From Eupeodes corollae (taxonomy: Eukaryota; Arthropoda; Insecta; Diptera; Syrphidae): 64,000 nt of DNA. The notes beneath the pieces were generated by a model. The model searched no databases. It was not told the origin of the DNA and saw only the letters and a program-made list of their open reading frames with translations. Below are positions 11,546 to 21,743 of this stretch, in pieces (position 1 is the stretch's first letter; each line of letters starts with the position of its first letter). Location of the stretch: contig NC_079147.1 of assembly GCF_945859685.1 (NCBI RefSeq), positions 86,296,315 to 86,360,314 of the forward strand. The letters are read 5' to 3'. Made by a program: the position numbers and the translations under genes.

Positions 11546-13440
11546 TGAATAAGATGGTGTTTTTGTAGACCTTGATAACAAGACAGAAATATCGATAGAA
11601 TCAATTTGCATTTATTTATGAAATGTATTTTCTGAAATTAATAAGGCAAATGGCTACGAGTTACAAAGCCCACTTATTAGTCCTATTTTTCATACTTTTC
11701 TTATAAATCGGTACGTTTGGCCTTGATTGTGGCTTCCAATTTTAATACTTCAGAAGTTGGTATTTGTTTTTGTTAGCATAAACCAAGTACTCAATACAAC
11801 CACATAAAAAGTAACTTAGAAGCTTTAAGCCATGCGAAACAAAGGGGCCTGGACCGTTTCTGGATATAAACTTGTTATGAAAACAGTGTTGTATGAATTT
11901 CGCATATTTTTAAATACCATTTTTCACAACTTGGAAGCCTTATCATTAATGATGAATAGCAAAATCTTACTGAATAAACATATCAAAAGGGTTTGACATT
12001 CTCAACAATCAAATAATACACAACAATCATCAAAACATATTTTTTTAAAACCAAAGTAAATAATAGAGAATTTTCGAAAATGAAGACTTTTAGCTGAGGT
12101 TTGAAGTATTTGGAAAGAATTTTCTCTACAAACTTTTCAAAATTTGGTAATATCAATATCAGGCCCTTTTTGAGAGTTTCTCCTTTCCATTACTCGGATT
12201 TGTGCATTGGAAATGTGCTCTCAGTAGTAATGATAGGGCCATTCTTCACAACTCTGCCACTACTGAGATTAGATATCGCTAGAAAAGGGTCCATGGATTA
12301 CCACTGCTCCCTCCTCTGTGTTGGCTGTAGGAGGTACGGCAACAGGTTTTAGCGCCGAAATGCCGCCCGTTCTTGAAGAGATACCGAAATTCGGTCCCAC
12401 GAGCTGCGGAGAGAGAGAGGTCCGTCTGTATAGAGATTCGCATTATAAAGACAAAGAAAATAGCGAAAATGCGGTTTCCCCTGACCCGTTTAATGAGGAA
12501 TAAGACAGGGGAGGTGCAACTATTCTCATACTTAAATATTTATTTTGTTTCAAGATAATGATGATATAAACTGTCAAGGTAATTTTTAACTCTACGCCTA
12601 AGAAATTCAAAATCAACACAGCGGAAGAGCTCAGAAAAAAGTTACAGCCATTTTTTAAAGCACGATTTCTTGATAAAATGGTAATGTAAATTGGAATATA
12701 GATTAAATGTGTATTATTAACTAATATTTAAAAGAGTCCTAACGAAATCTGATGTGAATGGTTATTTTTTGGCTATGTCAAATCAATTGAACTTTATGAA
12801 AGTTGATTTAAAAGATTGATACTTAATTTTATCCAAGAATTAAAAGGTACAAATAAAGAAATAAAGTCATGTTTCCCTTAAAATGACAAAATTAAATAAT
12901 ACGAAATCATGTGAATCGAGTTTTTTTTAATTAAATCTTGGAAAAACTTTCATAAATTACAAAATTCTATAAAACAAGTTTTGTTTACAAGAATGTGTAA
13001 GAATAAGTTTTACTTTAAAAAGGATATCTTTTGATATCCTATTTCCTCAAATGTTTGTTTCTTATAAATTGAATTTCCTCCATGATTTTGAAAAAATTGA
13101 AAATTTTTTATTTGTTTTTGATACAACATCATCCACTTGAACGAAACCATGTTTTGTAATTCTATTGAGGCAATGTTCGAAGCTTTGGTCGATAAATACA
13201 ATGATTTTTAATTGATTTCAAAATATCTCAAGACCATTTTCTGTCATAGTAATATCTGTTTCAATACGGTACATTTTAAACTATCAAAATGGAAAAACTC
13301 CAGGTATTCGTCGTTTCGCGTCGGCTTATGGATTTTTAGAACATTTAGTTTGGTTTCGAGATTAAAGATAACAAAGCTGAAGCTTCGCTTTACAAGTCAC
13401 TGAGTAAAAGTCGAACCAATATTTTCATTTTATTTTATTA
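11546..13440. other. labial intron 1 adjoining the splice donor
   Basis: About 1.9 kb of intron next to exon 1. The stretch 12.1-12.56 kb is less AT-rich and open in overlapping plus-strand frames, but it matches no protein family I recognise. A 9-bp inverted repeat CTCAGTAGT/ACTACTGAG lies near 12.22-12.27 kb. No transposon ends are seen. Confidence 0.4.
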
Positions 13441-13450
13441 TCTTACTTAC
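13441..13450 (-). other. lab: splice donor of labial exon 1
   Basis: On the minus strand the exon ends ..CCTCAAG and the intron begins GTAAGTAAGA, a perfect match to the metazoan 5' splice-site consensus. It follows immediately after the hexapeptide-containing segment and sets the exon end at 13451. Confidence 0.93.
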
Positions 13451-14468
13451 CTTGAGGTTTTGGCACATTCCGTTTTAACTGCATCCACTTGTAGGTTGGC
13501 AGTCCATTTGGCGAAGTTTGTTGTTGCGCCGTCAGCGTGTGTGTTGTTCCGCCGGGCGATACAACATGCTGACTTCGCGAACTATTGCTTGATGAACTTC
13601 CCATTCCTCCTCCTCCACTGCTGGCCATTTGTCCAACCCGGCTAGTAGACATACCCGCTAACGAGTCCAATACCATAGATCCCTCAATGCCTGTCCCACT
13701 TGGATAGCCCGCAGCCATTGCTGCCGCCGCTGCCGACGCATTAGTGCTCGAATGATGTGCCGGCGGGTGTTGCAAATGCTGCGAATGGTGATGCCACGCA
13801 TTGGAGCCCATCATACTTCCATGTGTATTCTGCTGTTGTCCCGCCACCGCTACCGACTGTTGCATCAGCGAGTCCTCACTCAACCCGTACGAGGAATGCA
13901 TAGAAAGTTTGACATCGTCTCCGCTGTGATGCATTCCGTAGCCGGCAGCCGCTCCATTATGCTGCGGATGATGGTGCGGACTCTGGTTATACAAGCAATC
14001 CAGGTTCGTATAGCTCAAACCGTTCTCCGAGCTGATGATCGATGCGTCTTGGACGTTACTCGATGACGGATTGCCGACTGCAGCAGCTGGTGCAGTCCCG
14101 TAAAACGAGTGCACGCTGTCGCTCTCGTAGTACGAGTCGGTGGGTGAATTGCTCGATGGGTGCTGCGGCGTTGTCGAAATTCCGTATTCCGCCGCTGAGG
14201 GACTATACAAGTGCGGGTGCGAGTAGACGGGATTAGCGGTAGCTTGTGCATGCTGCTGCTGGTTGTTGCCGTGTGGTGGAGTTAGCTGATAAATATTGCT
14301 CGAATCAAGCGCCTGTCCATAGCCGTGATGATGACCGTGATATGGATGACTGGTTGCGGCCGCTGCCGATGGAAAGGAATACGTGTATCCATTGGATCCC
14401 ATTTCGCCACCGCCACCAACGGCATGATAACTATTTGAATGATTTCCGTACATTCCAACGTCCATCAT
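13451..14468 (-). CDS. lab: Labial Hox protein, first coding exon (partial)
   Basis: Encodes the N-terminal 339 residues of Labial, the anterior-most Hox transcription factor, which acts in the nucleus with the cofactor Extradenticle in head and midgut patterning. I chose the start at MMDVGMYGN because Drosophila Labial begins with MMDV. An in-frame ATG ten codons upstream (14498) is an alternative. Conserved blocks include SPSAAEYGI (about residue 90), TDSYYESDSVHSFYG, IISSENGLSYTNLDCLY and, at the end, TYKWMQLKRNVPKPQ. The last contains the hexapeptide YKWM through which Labial contacts Extradenticle. His-, Gln-, Ser/Gly- and Ala-rich runs are typical of fly Labial. The exon stops in phase 1 at CCTCAAG/GTAAGTAAG. 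The homeodomain exon is not in the window and must lie beyond the left edge, giving an intron above 13.4 kb (Drosophila labial also has a very large intron here). Much higher GC than the flanks. Confidence 0.97.
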
Positions 14469-15110
14469 ATTGACAACAGGCCACAGTGCACTAATCACAC
14501 TGACAGTTCTTTCGTTTTTTTTCTGACACTTACTTTAATAATACTGATTTGATATCGTTCGGAATCGGTGCAGGTGCAGAGAATTAATATTTGCACGAAG
14601 GCAGGTGGCCTCCCCGTTACCAACGACTAAAATGTACCGGGCTTATCACTTATCACACAGAAAATGGTATTTTTGTTGAAAGATTTCTTAAAATAACTCT
14701 TAAAATACACAATGTTACAAAACTGCACGAAAATCTTCCAAAATCGTTGGAAGTACACCGATTTCTTTATAAACAATTATTCATAACAATAATTCATTGC
14801 TCACAGATCAAAACAATAAATCAAATTAAAAATCTTAAACAACTCAACGATAAGACACCAATCGAAACTGCCCGAAATTAAACACGTTCGCTGTAATAAA
14901 GTTTGACTGACCAAAACAATCTACGAGTTCAAAAATTCGATAAACTATTCGACCGGACACCACCAGAGTTAGCCAGAGCCTCCTCAGACATTGGCTGCGC
15001 ACGAAGAAAGTTACCGTCTCTAAATGGTTCGTGGCGTTGTTGCTGCCAGAAATAACCTAAACCGAACGTGGCTCATTCACAGTGAGTAAGTAACGCCCTC
15101 GAAATGTGGT
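14469..15110 (-). promoter_or_regulatory. lab: labial 5' UTR and proximal upstream region
   Basis: This is the sequence directly upstream of the labial start codon, so the 5' UTR and core promoter should be here or just beyond. An initiator-like TCAGTC occurs on the minus strand near 14911, but no TATA box or downstream element fits convincingly, so the start site is unresolved. The inner part (about 14.93-15.11 kb) is less AT-rich than the surrounding spacer. Confidence 0.45.
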
Positions 15111-16591
15111 GTTTATGTTGATTCACCACCATTTCTGTTTGCATTTGGTGTGTGGTTTTGTCTCTTTTTAGCCAATGGCTACGGTCCTCTGAGTTGTAGA
15201 TACTTTTGTATCTTTTTGTTATTGTTCGTGTATCTGAGAGATTAGCTAAGGCAATATAAAAAAAAAAAACAACAACAGCAGAAGCAGCTGTTATATGAGA
15301 AACGCCTATATCCCAGGCTACCTTACCTTACCTCGTGTGCTTTATTCTGCTGTTCGATGGGGTATAGGTAGGTTAGACGATTTGATTTGTAGATACTGTA
15401 TCGTTTTTAGATTTGAAATAATTTTTTTTTATAAATTCCATATAGGTATAAACTTGGCAGGCAAAAGGGAGCCCTGTGGATGTAGCTGTGGAGTCGAACG
15501 AGTGTAAAGGAATTTGTGAGACATTTTGTTGTTTATATTGTGACCAGGTAAAAAGATCTCAATGTTTAAATTGAGAATATGTCACACAGTTGGGTGCTAC
15601 ATTTTTCTCTTGAGCTTGTTTTTTTTTAATTCTTTGACACTTTGGCAAGCATTTTTGTACCTAAACTACATGTATCCACTTATACAGATAAACCAACTTA
15701 TAGTGGGTTAGATAATGTATCTTTAGCAAAAATAGATATGGATGCAGGAATTTATTTAAAAATAAGGTATATATATAAATCTAATAGAAGTATCTGTAGG
15801 TATAAATGAAAGTGGCAGTCAAATATGTAGCTACTGACATATCTTTTTAAGTATCTGTATCTTTATTTGGTTGATGGCTGTTAAAGTTATAGAGGGAGGT
15901 ATGTGCTCATAGGGAGATAGACTTGAAGATTTTGCCACCTTTAGTTGACATCTAAATGACATGTTATAGAGGGAACCTATGTCAGGTTTGTTTTGGAAAA
16001 GATATTTGTTTTTTGTTGGGAATTTGTAACATTTTCAATTCTTTGGGCTTTTGTTGAACTTGCGTTAGTAATTTTCTTCAATTGATGCAGATATTAATTT
16101 TACTCTTACTTTTGAGGAGTTAGGTTTTGTTGCATAAAATGAACAAAACTAGTTTAAGTTAACGCTTCTGATATTGAACTAATTATTCCTTACTAAGCAA
16201 TTTTGCAAATTGCAAAGATCTGAATTTAAAATGTTCGCTTAGTACCTATTAAAGAAACTTTTTAAAGAAACAAAGATATAAATATATTTTTTAACGTTTC
16301 TTAATATGGCGGACACTTGTGTCGGAATCAAAAATATTAATCAGAGAAATTGTGGCTGATTAGATCCTAATCCATTGATTAAACCAAATGGTTTTTGAGA
16401 AATTCAATTTTAGGTTAAATAGGTAAAGTCTTATGTTAACGGGCAAAATCTTAAATAATAAAAAAAAAATAGGTTTGGTTGTCATCCATATTTTAGGCTT
16501 TTTAAATGCTTTTAAGCTGTACACATTTTGTTTTTATAGCTACAACCGTTAATTGGTTATTGAAAATTCTGCGAAAATAAGACTGAAGACT
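15111..16591. other. intergenic spacer upstream of labial, no gene recognised
   Basis: AT-rich spacer between labial and the foldback element. It includes a poly-A then CAACAACAGCAG-type simple sequence near 15255-15285. No coding sequence or transposon ends are identified. It could hold labial regulatory DNA by position only. Confidence 0.4.
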
Positions 16592-16600
16592 AAATAATTG
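16592..16600. repeat. left 9-bp target duplication of foldback element
   Basis: AAATAATTG, identical to 20238-20246 on the other side of the palindrome. Confidence 0.88.
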
Positions 16601-17584
16601 GAGTGCGTGAAGTTAGCCCCCCTTTTTTTGATTTTCCAATTTTGAAAAGTTGTTCCAGGTTGTTCCCGGTTTGTTCCGCATTGTTCTAAAGTTTTTTTGA
16701 AAAATACCCAAAAATGGGGGTTTTAGACCCCAAAAACTGTTTTTGACCTAGCCCCCCCTTTTTCGAAAATCGTTTTTTTGAAAATTGTTCCAGGTTGTTC
16801 TAGTTGTTCTGAACATTGTTCTAAATTTTTGGACCTCTATGATCAAAATTTTAAAAGTTATGGGCAAAATTTGAAAAAATTCTAGCCCCCCCTTTTTCGA
16901 AATTCCAACTTTTTTTATTTTTTTTAGATTCTAAAAAGTGTTCTAACCATTGTTCCAAAAAATGAGAGTCGTAAAATGTATATTTTAAGAGATATTGCCT
17001 AAAATTTTTTTTTTCAAAAATGCAATATGCATCTCCCAATTTTTTTTTTTTTTTTTTTTAAGCCTATATTTTTAATAAAACGTGATTAAGCACATGCACA
17101 GCAACCAAAACTTGGCTTATAAACTATTATTTACGCTGATGATCGATCTTTCAAAAAAATGACTATTTTGTAAAAAATATTTTAGCCTCCCCTTTTCAAA
17201 AATTAAAAATTAAAAAAGTGTTCCAAGTCAAACCATACTTCTTCCAGCTCGTATCCAAATTTCGTCCAAAACCATAAGCAAATAACGCTGAAGACGTAAA
17301 TAATATTTACCCTCCCGAGTGCCCCCCCTCGAAAAATTTTAAAATTTTAAGCCAAAGCTGTATTCTTTCAGCAAAGAACAAAATGCTTTTAAGATTCCAA
17401 CTCTACGAAGTTAAAAATTAATATGCCTACATTCAAAAAAACATCCCCAACCCCCCCATTTGCAAACTCCCAAACTTAAACAATATTTTTATATCCATAA
17501 TCACTCACATCCAATTGTTCCAAAGTTTCATTCAAATATGTTCAAAAATAAAGATATTAAGTCCAAATAAAACTTAACAGTGTA

Positions 17585-18093
17585 CTACTCTGTTAAACAT
17601 ATTCTGGCCCCCCTTTTCCGAAATTCAAAATTCCAAAACTAGTTCCCAATTGTTCCGGGGCTCTTCTAAATTGTTCCAGAGATTCGTTTCTTAATATTGA
17701 TTTTTAGTATGAAAAATTTACAAAAAATGCACCCCGCCCCCCCTTTTCCAAAATCGAAAATCTAAAACTTGTTCCCTATCCAAAATCACTCAAATCAAAT
17801 TGTTCCAAAGATTCATTCAAAAATATTCAAAAATGAAGAGTTGAAGCCAAAAAAACACTTTAAGTCGAAAAATCATGTTATCCTTGTTCTGGCCCCCCTT
17901 TTCCGAAATTCAAAATTCCAAAACTTGTTCCCAATTGTTCCGGGGCTCTTCTAAATTGTTCCAGAGATTCGTTTCTTAATATTGATTTTTAGTATGAAAA
18001 ATTTACAAAAAATGCACCCCCGCCCCCCCTTTTCCAAAATCGAAAATCTAAAACTTGTTCCCTATCCAAAATCACTCAAATCAAATTGTTCCA
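17585..18093 (+). repeat. left-arm tandem repeats of the foldback (two 287-bp units)
   Basis: Two head-to-tail copies of a unit running from TCTGGCCCCCCTTTTCCG through CGGGGCTCTTCTAAATTG, GCACCC(C)CGCCCCCCCTT and CAAATTGTTCCA. The second copy is cut off at the palindrome axis. Each unit contains two C-tracts about 132-135 bp apart, so it is a dimer of the older monomer. Confidence 0.85.
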
Positions 18094-19245
18094 TAACATG
18101 ATTTTTCGACTTAAAGTGTTTTTTTGGCTTCAACTCTTCATTTTTGAATATTTTTGAATGAATCTTTGGAACAATTTGATTTGAGTGATTTTGGATAGGG
18201 AACAAGTTTTAGATTTTCGATTTTGGAAAAGGGGGGGCGGGGGTGCATTTTTTGTAAATTTTTCATACTAAAAATCAATATTAAGAAACGAATCACTGGA
18301 ACAATTTAGAAGAGCCCCGGAACAATTGGGAACAAGTTTTGGAATTTTGAATTTCGGAAAAGAGGGGCCAGAACAAGGATAACATGATTTTTCGACTTTA
18401 AGTGTTTTTTTTGGCTTCAACTCTTCATTTTTGAATATTTTTGAATGAATCTTTGGAACAATTTGATTTGAGTGATTTTGGATAGGGAACAAGTTTTAGA
18501 TTTTCGATTTTGGAAAAGGGGGGGCGGGGGTGCATTTTTTGTAAATTTTTCATACTAAAAATCAATATTAAGAAACGAATCACTGGAACAATTTAGAAGA
18601 GCCCCGGAACAATTGGGAACAAGTTTTGGAATTTTGAATTTCGGAAAAGAGGGGCCAGAACAAGGATAACATGATTTTTCGACTTAAAGTGTTTTTTTTG
18701 GCTTCAACTCTTCATTTTTGAATATTTTTGAATGAATCTTTGGAACAATTTGATTTGAGTGATTTTGGATAGGGAACAAGTTTTAGATTTTCGATTTTGG
18801 AAAAGGGGGGGGCGGGGGTGCATTTTTTGTAAATTTTTCATACTAAAAATCAATATTAAGAAACGAATCTCTGGAACAATTTAGAAGAGCCCCGGAACAA
18901 TTGGGAACAAGTTTTGGAATTTTGAATTTCGGAAAAGGGGGGCCAGAACAAGGATAACATGATTTTTCGACTTAAAGTGTTTTTTTGGCTTCAACTCTTC
19001 ATTTTTGAATATTTTTGAATGAATCTTTGGAACAATTTGATTTGAGTGATTTTGGATAGGGAACAAGTTTTAGATTTTCGATTTTGGAAAAGGGGGGGCG
19101 GGGTGCATTTTTTGTAAATTTTTCATACTAAAAATCAATATTAAGAAACGAATCTCTGGAACAATTTAGAAGAGCCCCGGAACAATTGGGAACTAGTTTT
19201 GGAATTTTGAATTTCGGAAAAGGGGGGCCAGAATATGTTTAACAG
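18094..19245 (-). repeat. right-arm tandem repeats of the foldback (four 287-bp units)
   Basis: The start ATAACATGATTTTTCGAC recurs at 18093, 18379, 18666 and 18954, spacings of 286, 287 and 288 bp. These are the reverse complements of the left-arm units. Copies differ by a few bases only (for example CACTGG versus CTCTGG, and AGGGGCC versus GGGGGCC), indicating recent amplification or conversion. Confidence 0.9.
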
Positions 19246-20237
19246 AGTAGTACACTGTTAAGTTTTATTTGGACTTAATATCTTTATTTTTGAACATATT
19301 TGAATGAAACTTTGGAACAATTGGATGTGAGTGATTATGGATATAAAAATATTGTTTAAGTTTGGGAGTTTGCAAATGGGGGGGTTGGGGATGTTTTTTT
19401 GAATGTAGGCATATTAATTTTTAACTTCGTAGAGTTGGAATCTTAAAAGCATTTTGTTCTTTGCTGAAAGAATACAGCTTTGGCTTAAAATTTTAAAATT
19501 TTTCGAGGGGGGGCACTCGGGAGGGTAAATATTATTTACGTCTTCAGCGTTATTTGCTTATGGTTTTGGACGAAATTTGGATACGAGCTGGAAGAAGTAT
19601 GGTTTGACTTGGAACACTTTTTTAATTTTTAATTTTTGAAAAGGGGAGGCTAAAATATTTTTTACAAAATAGTCATTTTTTTGAAAGATCGATCATCAGC
19701 GTAAATAATAGTTTATAAGCCAAGTTTTGGTTGCTGTGCATGTGCTTAATCACGTTTTATTAAAAATATAGGCTTAAAAAAAAAAAAAAAAAAAAAATTG
19801 GGAGATGCATATTGCATTTTTGAAAAAAAAAAATTTAGGCAATATCTCTTAAAATATACATTTTACGACTCTCATTTTTTGGAACAATGGTTAGAACACT
19901 TTTTAGAATCTAAAAAAAATAAAAAAAGTTGGAATTTCGAAAAAGGGGGGGGCTAGAATTTTTTCAAATTTTGCCCATAACTTTTAAAATTTTGATCATA
20001 GAGGTCCAAAAATTTAGAACAATGTTCAGAACAACTAGAACAACCTGGAACAATTTTCAAAAAAACGATTTTCGAAAAAGGGGGGGCTAGGTCAAAAACA
20101 GTTTTTGGGGTCTAAAACCCCCATTTTTGGGTATTTTTCAAAAAAACTTTAGAACAATGCGGAACAAACCGGGAACAACCTGGAACAACTTTCCAAAATT
20201 GGAAAATCAAAAAAAGGGGGGCTAACTTCACGCACTC

Positions 20238-20246
20238 AAATAATTG
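20238..20246. repeat. right 9-bp target duplication of foldback element
   Basis: AAATAATTG, the partner of 16592-16600. Confidence 0.88.
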
Positions 20247-20642
20247 ATTTTTTTTATTTACAATATTGAAACTGTTAAAATGCTAATCAGTTGCGCGAAA
20301 ATTTGTACCTCTTATGGCTCATTTTTTGTTCTAATTTAAAGTTTCAAAAATGTACTTCCGGTTAGCTGAAGCAAGTGGTTATTTCGCTTAAAAAGACGAA
20401 AACTCATATATAACGGTAAACATTTTCTAATAACTTTCAAAGTTTATTTTCCAGTAATTGTATAGAGTTTTAAACAAAATTCATTTGGCAAAAATTATTT
20501 CTGTAGCTCTTAATGGTATTTGTATATCAATTTTAAGGTTTTAAAGTGCTCCGGAGTTCGCAACAGCTAAGAATATATCTTACGAGTATGTGAGGCTTAA
20601 TATAGGTAAGCTAATTTCTGACTTGTATATTGAAGTCTTATA

Positions 20643-21498
20643 AACGGTGATTTTTTAAAAGCTTGAGAACTTTAAAAAAAAAAAACATGACATTTACTTT
20701 TTGAAGATAATTTCATTTAAATGTTGACCGCGGCTGCGTCTTAGGTGGTCCATTCGGAAAGTCCAATTTTGGGTAACTTTTTCGAGCATTTCGGACGGAA
20801 TAGCCCGAATTTCTTCGTAAATGTTGTCTTCCAAAGCTGGAATAGTTGCTGGCTTATTTGTTTAGACTTTAGACTTGACGTAGACCCACAAAAAATAGTC
20901 TAAAGGCGTCAAATCGCATGATCTTGGTGGCCAACTTACCGGTTCATTCCTTGAGATGAATTGTTCTCCGAAGTTTTCCCTCAAAATGGCCATAGAATCG
21001 CGAGCTGTGTGGCATGTAGCGCCATCTTGTTGAAACCACATGTCAACCAAGTTCAGTTCTTCCATTTTTGGCAACAAAAAGTTTGTTAGCATTGAACGAT
21101 AGCGATCGCCATTCACCGTAACGTTGCGTCCAACAGCATCTTTGAAAAAATACGGTCCAATGATTCCACCAGCGTACAAACCACACCAAACAGTGCATTT
21201 TTCGGGATACATGGGCAGTTCTTGAACGGCTTCTGGTTGCTCTTCACTCCAAATGTGGCAATTTTGCTTATTTACGTATAGCCATTTAACCAGAAATGAG
21301 AAATGCTCACTTGGTCGATTATGTAGACCATAAATCGGACGTGAAAATTCAATGATTTGCAAGCGTTGCTCGTTAGTAAGTCTATTCATGATGAAATGTC
21401 AAAGCATACTGAGCATCTTTCTCTTTGACACCATGTCTGAAATCCCGCGTGATCTGTCAAATACTAATGCATGAAAATCCTAACCTCAAAAAACCCTT
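20643..21498 (-). mobile_element. internally deleted mariner element (irritans-like)
   Basis: A TA dinucleotide flanks both sides (20641-20642 and 21499-21500). The right terminus on the minus strand reads AAAGGGTTTTTTGAGG and the left reads AACGGTGATTTTTT, so the inverted repeats are diverged. The 5' UTR before the start codon contains the block TTTGACATTTCATCATGAAT, familiar from irritans-type mariners. At 0.86 kb it is well short of the usual 1.3 kb, matching a deletion inside the transposase. Confidence 0.8.
20694..21389 (-). pseudogene. mariner transposase, deleted and interrupted
   Basis: Starts MNRLTNEQRLQIIEF and then jumps from the N-terminal helix-turn-helix into the central region (SEHFSFLVKWLYVNKQNCHI). 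A large part of the DNA-binding domain and the first part of the catalytic domain are missing. The rest is well preserved: KCTVWCGLYAGGIIGPYFF, WFQQDGATCHTA (second catalytic Asp) and CDLTPLDYFLW (third catalytic Asp). A TAA at 20862-20864 replaces a Tyr codon after VKSKV. The C-terminus resumes and ends LNEIIFKK. It cannot encode an active enzyme. Confidence 0.88.
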
Positions 21499-21562
21499 TA
21501 CCAGTCAGAAATGAGCTTACCTTAAAGGCGTATACACATCATTTTGTAGTACGCTAAGCAAG

Positions 21563-21743
21563 TGTTGTGTTCATAAATAATAGACATTCCTGATTGTAAT
21601 CTTTCGTTAAATCACTTAGCGCATATCCTGTGTGGTAAATTTATCTTTAACTTAGGTTAAGACTAAATGTTAAGTCAGTCATAATAAAGAGTGCAATCAG
21701 AAAAGGTAAAGCGTGTTTTATTCCTTTTCGTAAATATAATAAA
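21563..21743 (+). repeat. possible 5' LTR of the Ty3/gypsy element
   Basis: The segment begins TGTTGTG, contains AATAAAGAGTGC (polyadenylation-like) and ends just before TGGCGACGAGGA, which resembles the primer-binding region found after the LTR of Mag-type gypsy elements. No second LTR was found downstream, so the boundaries are inferred. Confidence 0.45.

Larger units (their letters stand above)
16601..20237. mobile_element. giant foldback element with 9-bp target duplication
   Basis: The outer ends are inverted copies beginning GAGTGCGTGAAGTTAGCCCC. The whole 3.64 kb is one long palindrome: a left arm of about 1.49 kb (16601-18093) and a right arm of about 2.14 kb (18094-20237), near-identical over most of their length. 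A perfect 9-bp duplication AAATAATTG lies outside each end (16592-16600 and 20238-20246), so it inserted as a unit. A 9-bp duplication recalls Mutator-like elements, but there is no transposase. The arms consist of diverged units of roughly 130-150 bp, each starting AGCCCCCCCTTTTT and carrying several TTGTTCC motifs. Near the axis these are homogenised into 287-bp tandem copies, two on the left and four on the right, which explains the arm-length difference. Any transcript would fold into long double-stranded RNA. Confidence 0.9.

Noticed and set aside
1..13440. Search for the labial homeobox exon in the window
   Set aside because: No frame on either strand shows the homeodomain recognition helix (WFQNRR) or flanking splice sites, so the exon must lie beyond the left edge.
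13752..14473. Plus-strand open frames of 64-104 codons across labial exon 1
   Set aside because: They are antisense shadows of the GC-rich labial coding exon, with no family match.
18094..19245. Regular repeats that might be taken for a CRISPR-like array
   Set aside because: Units of 287 bp are contiguous with no unique spacers, lie in a eukaryotic genome and belong to a foldback element.
16601..20237. Palindrome as a simple assembly artefact
   Set aside because: The exact 9-bp duplication, unequal arm lengths, and sequence differences between arms (C-tract lengths, CACTGG versus CTCTGG) argue for a real insertion, though long reads would settle it.
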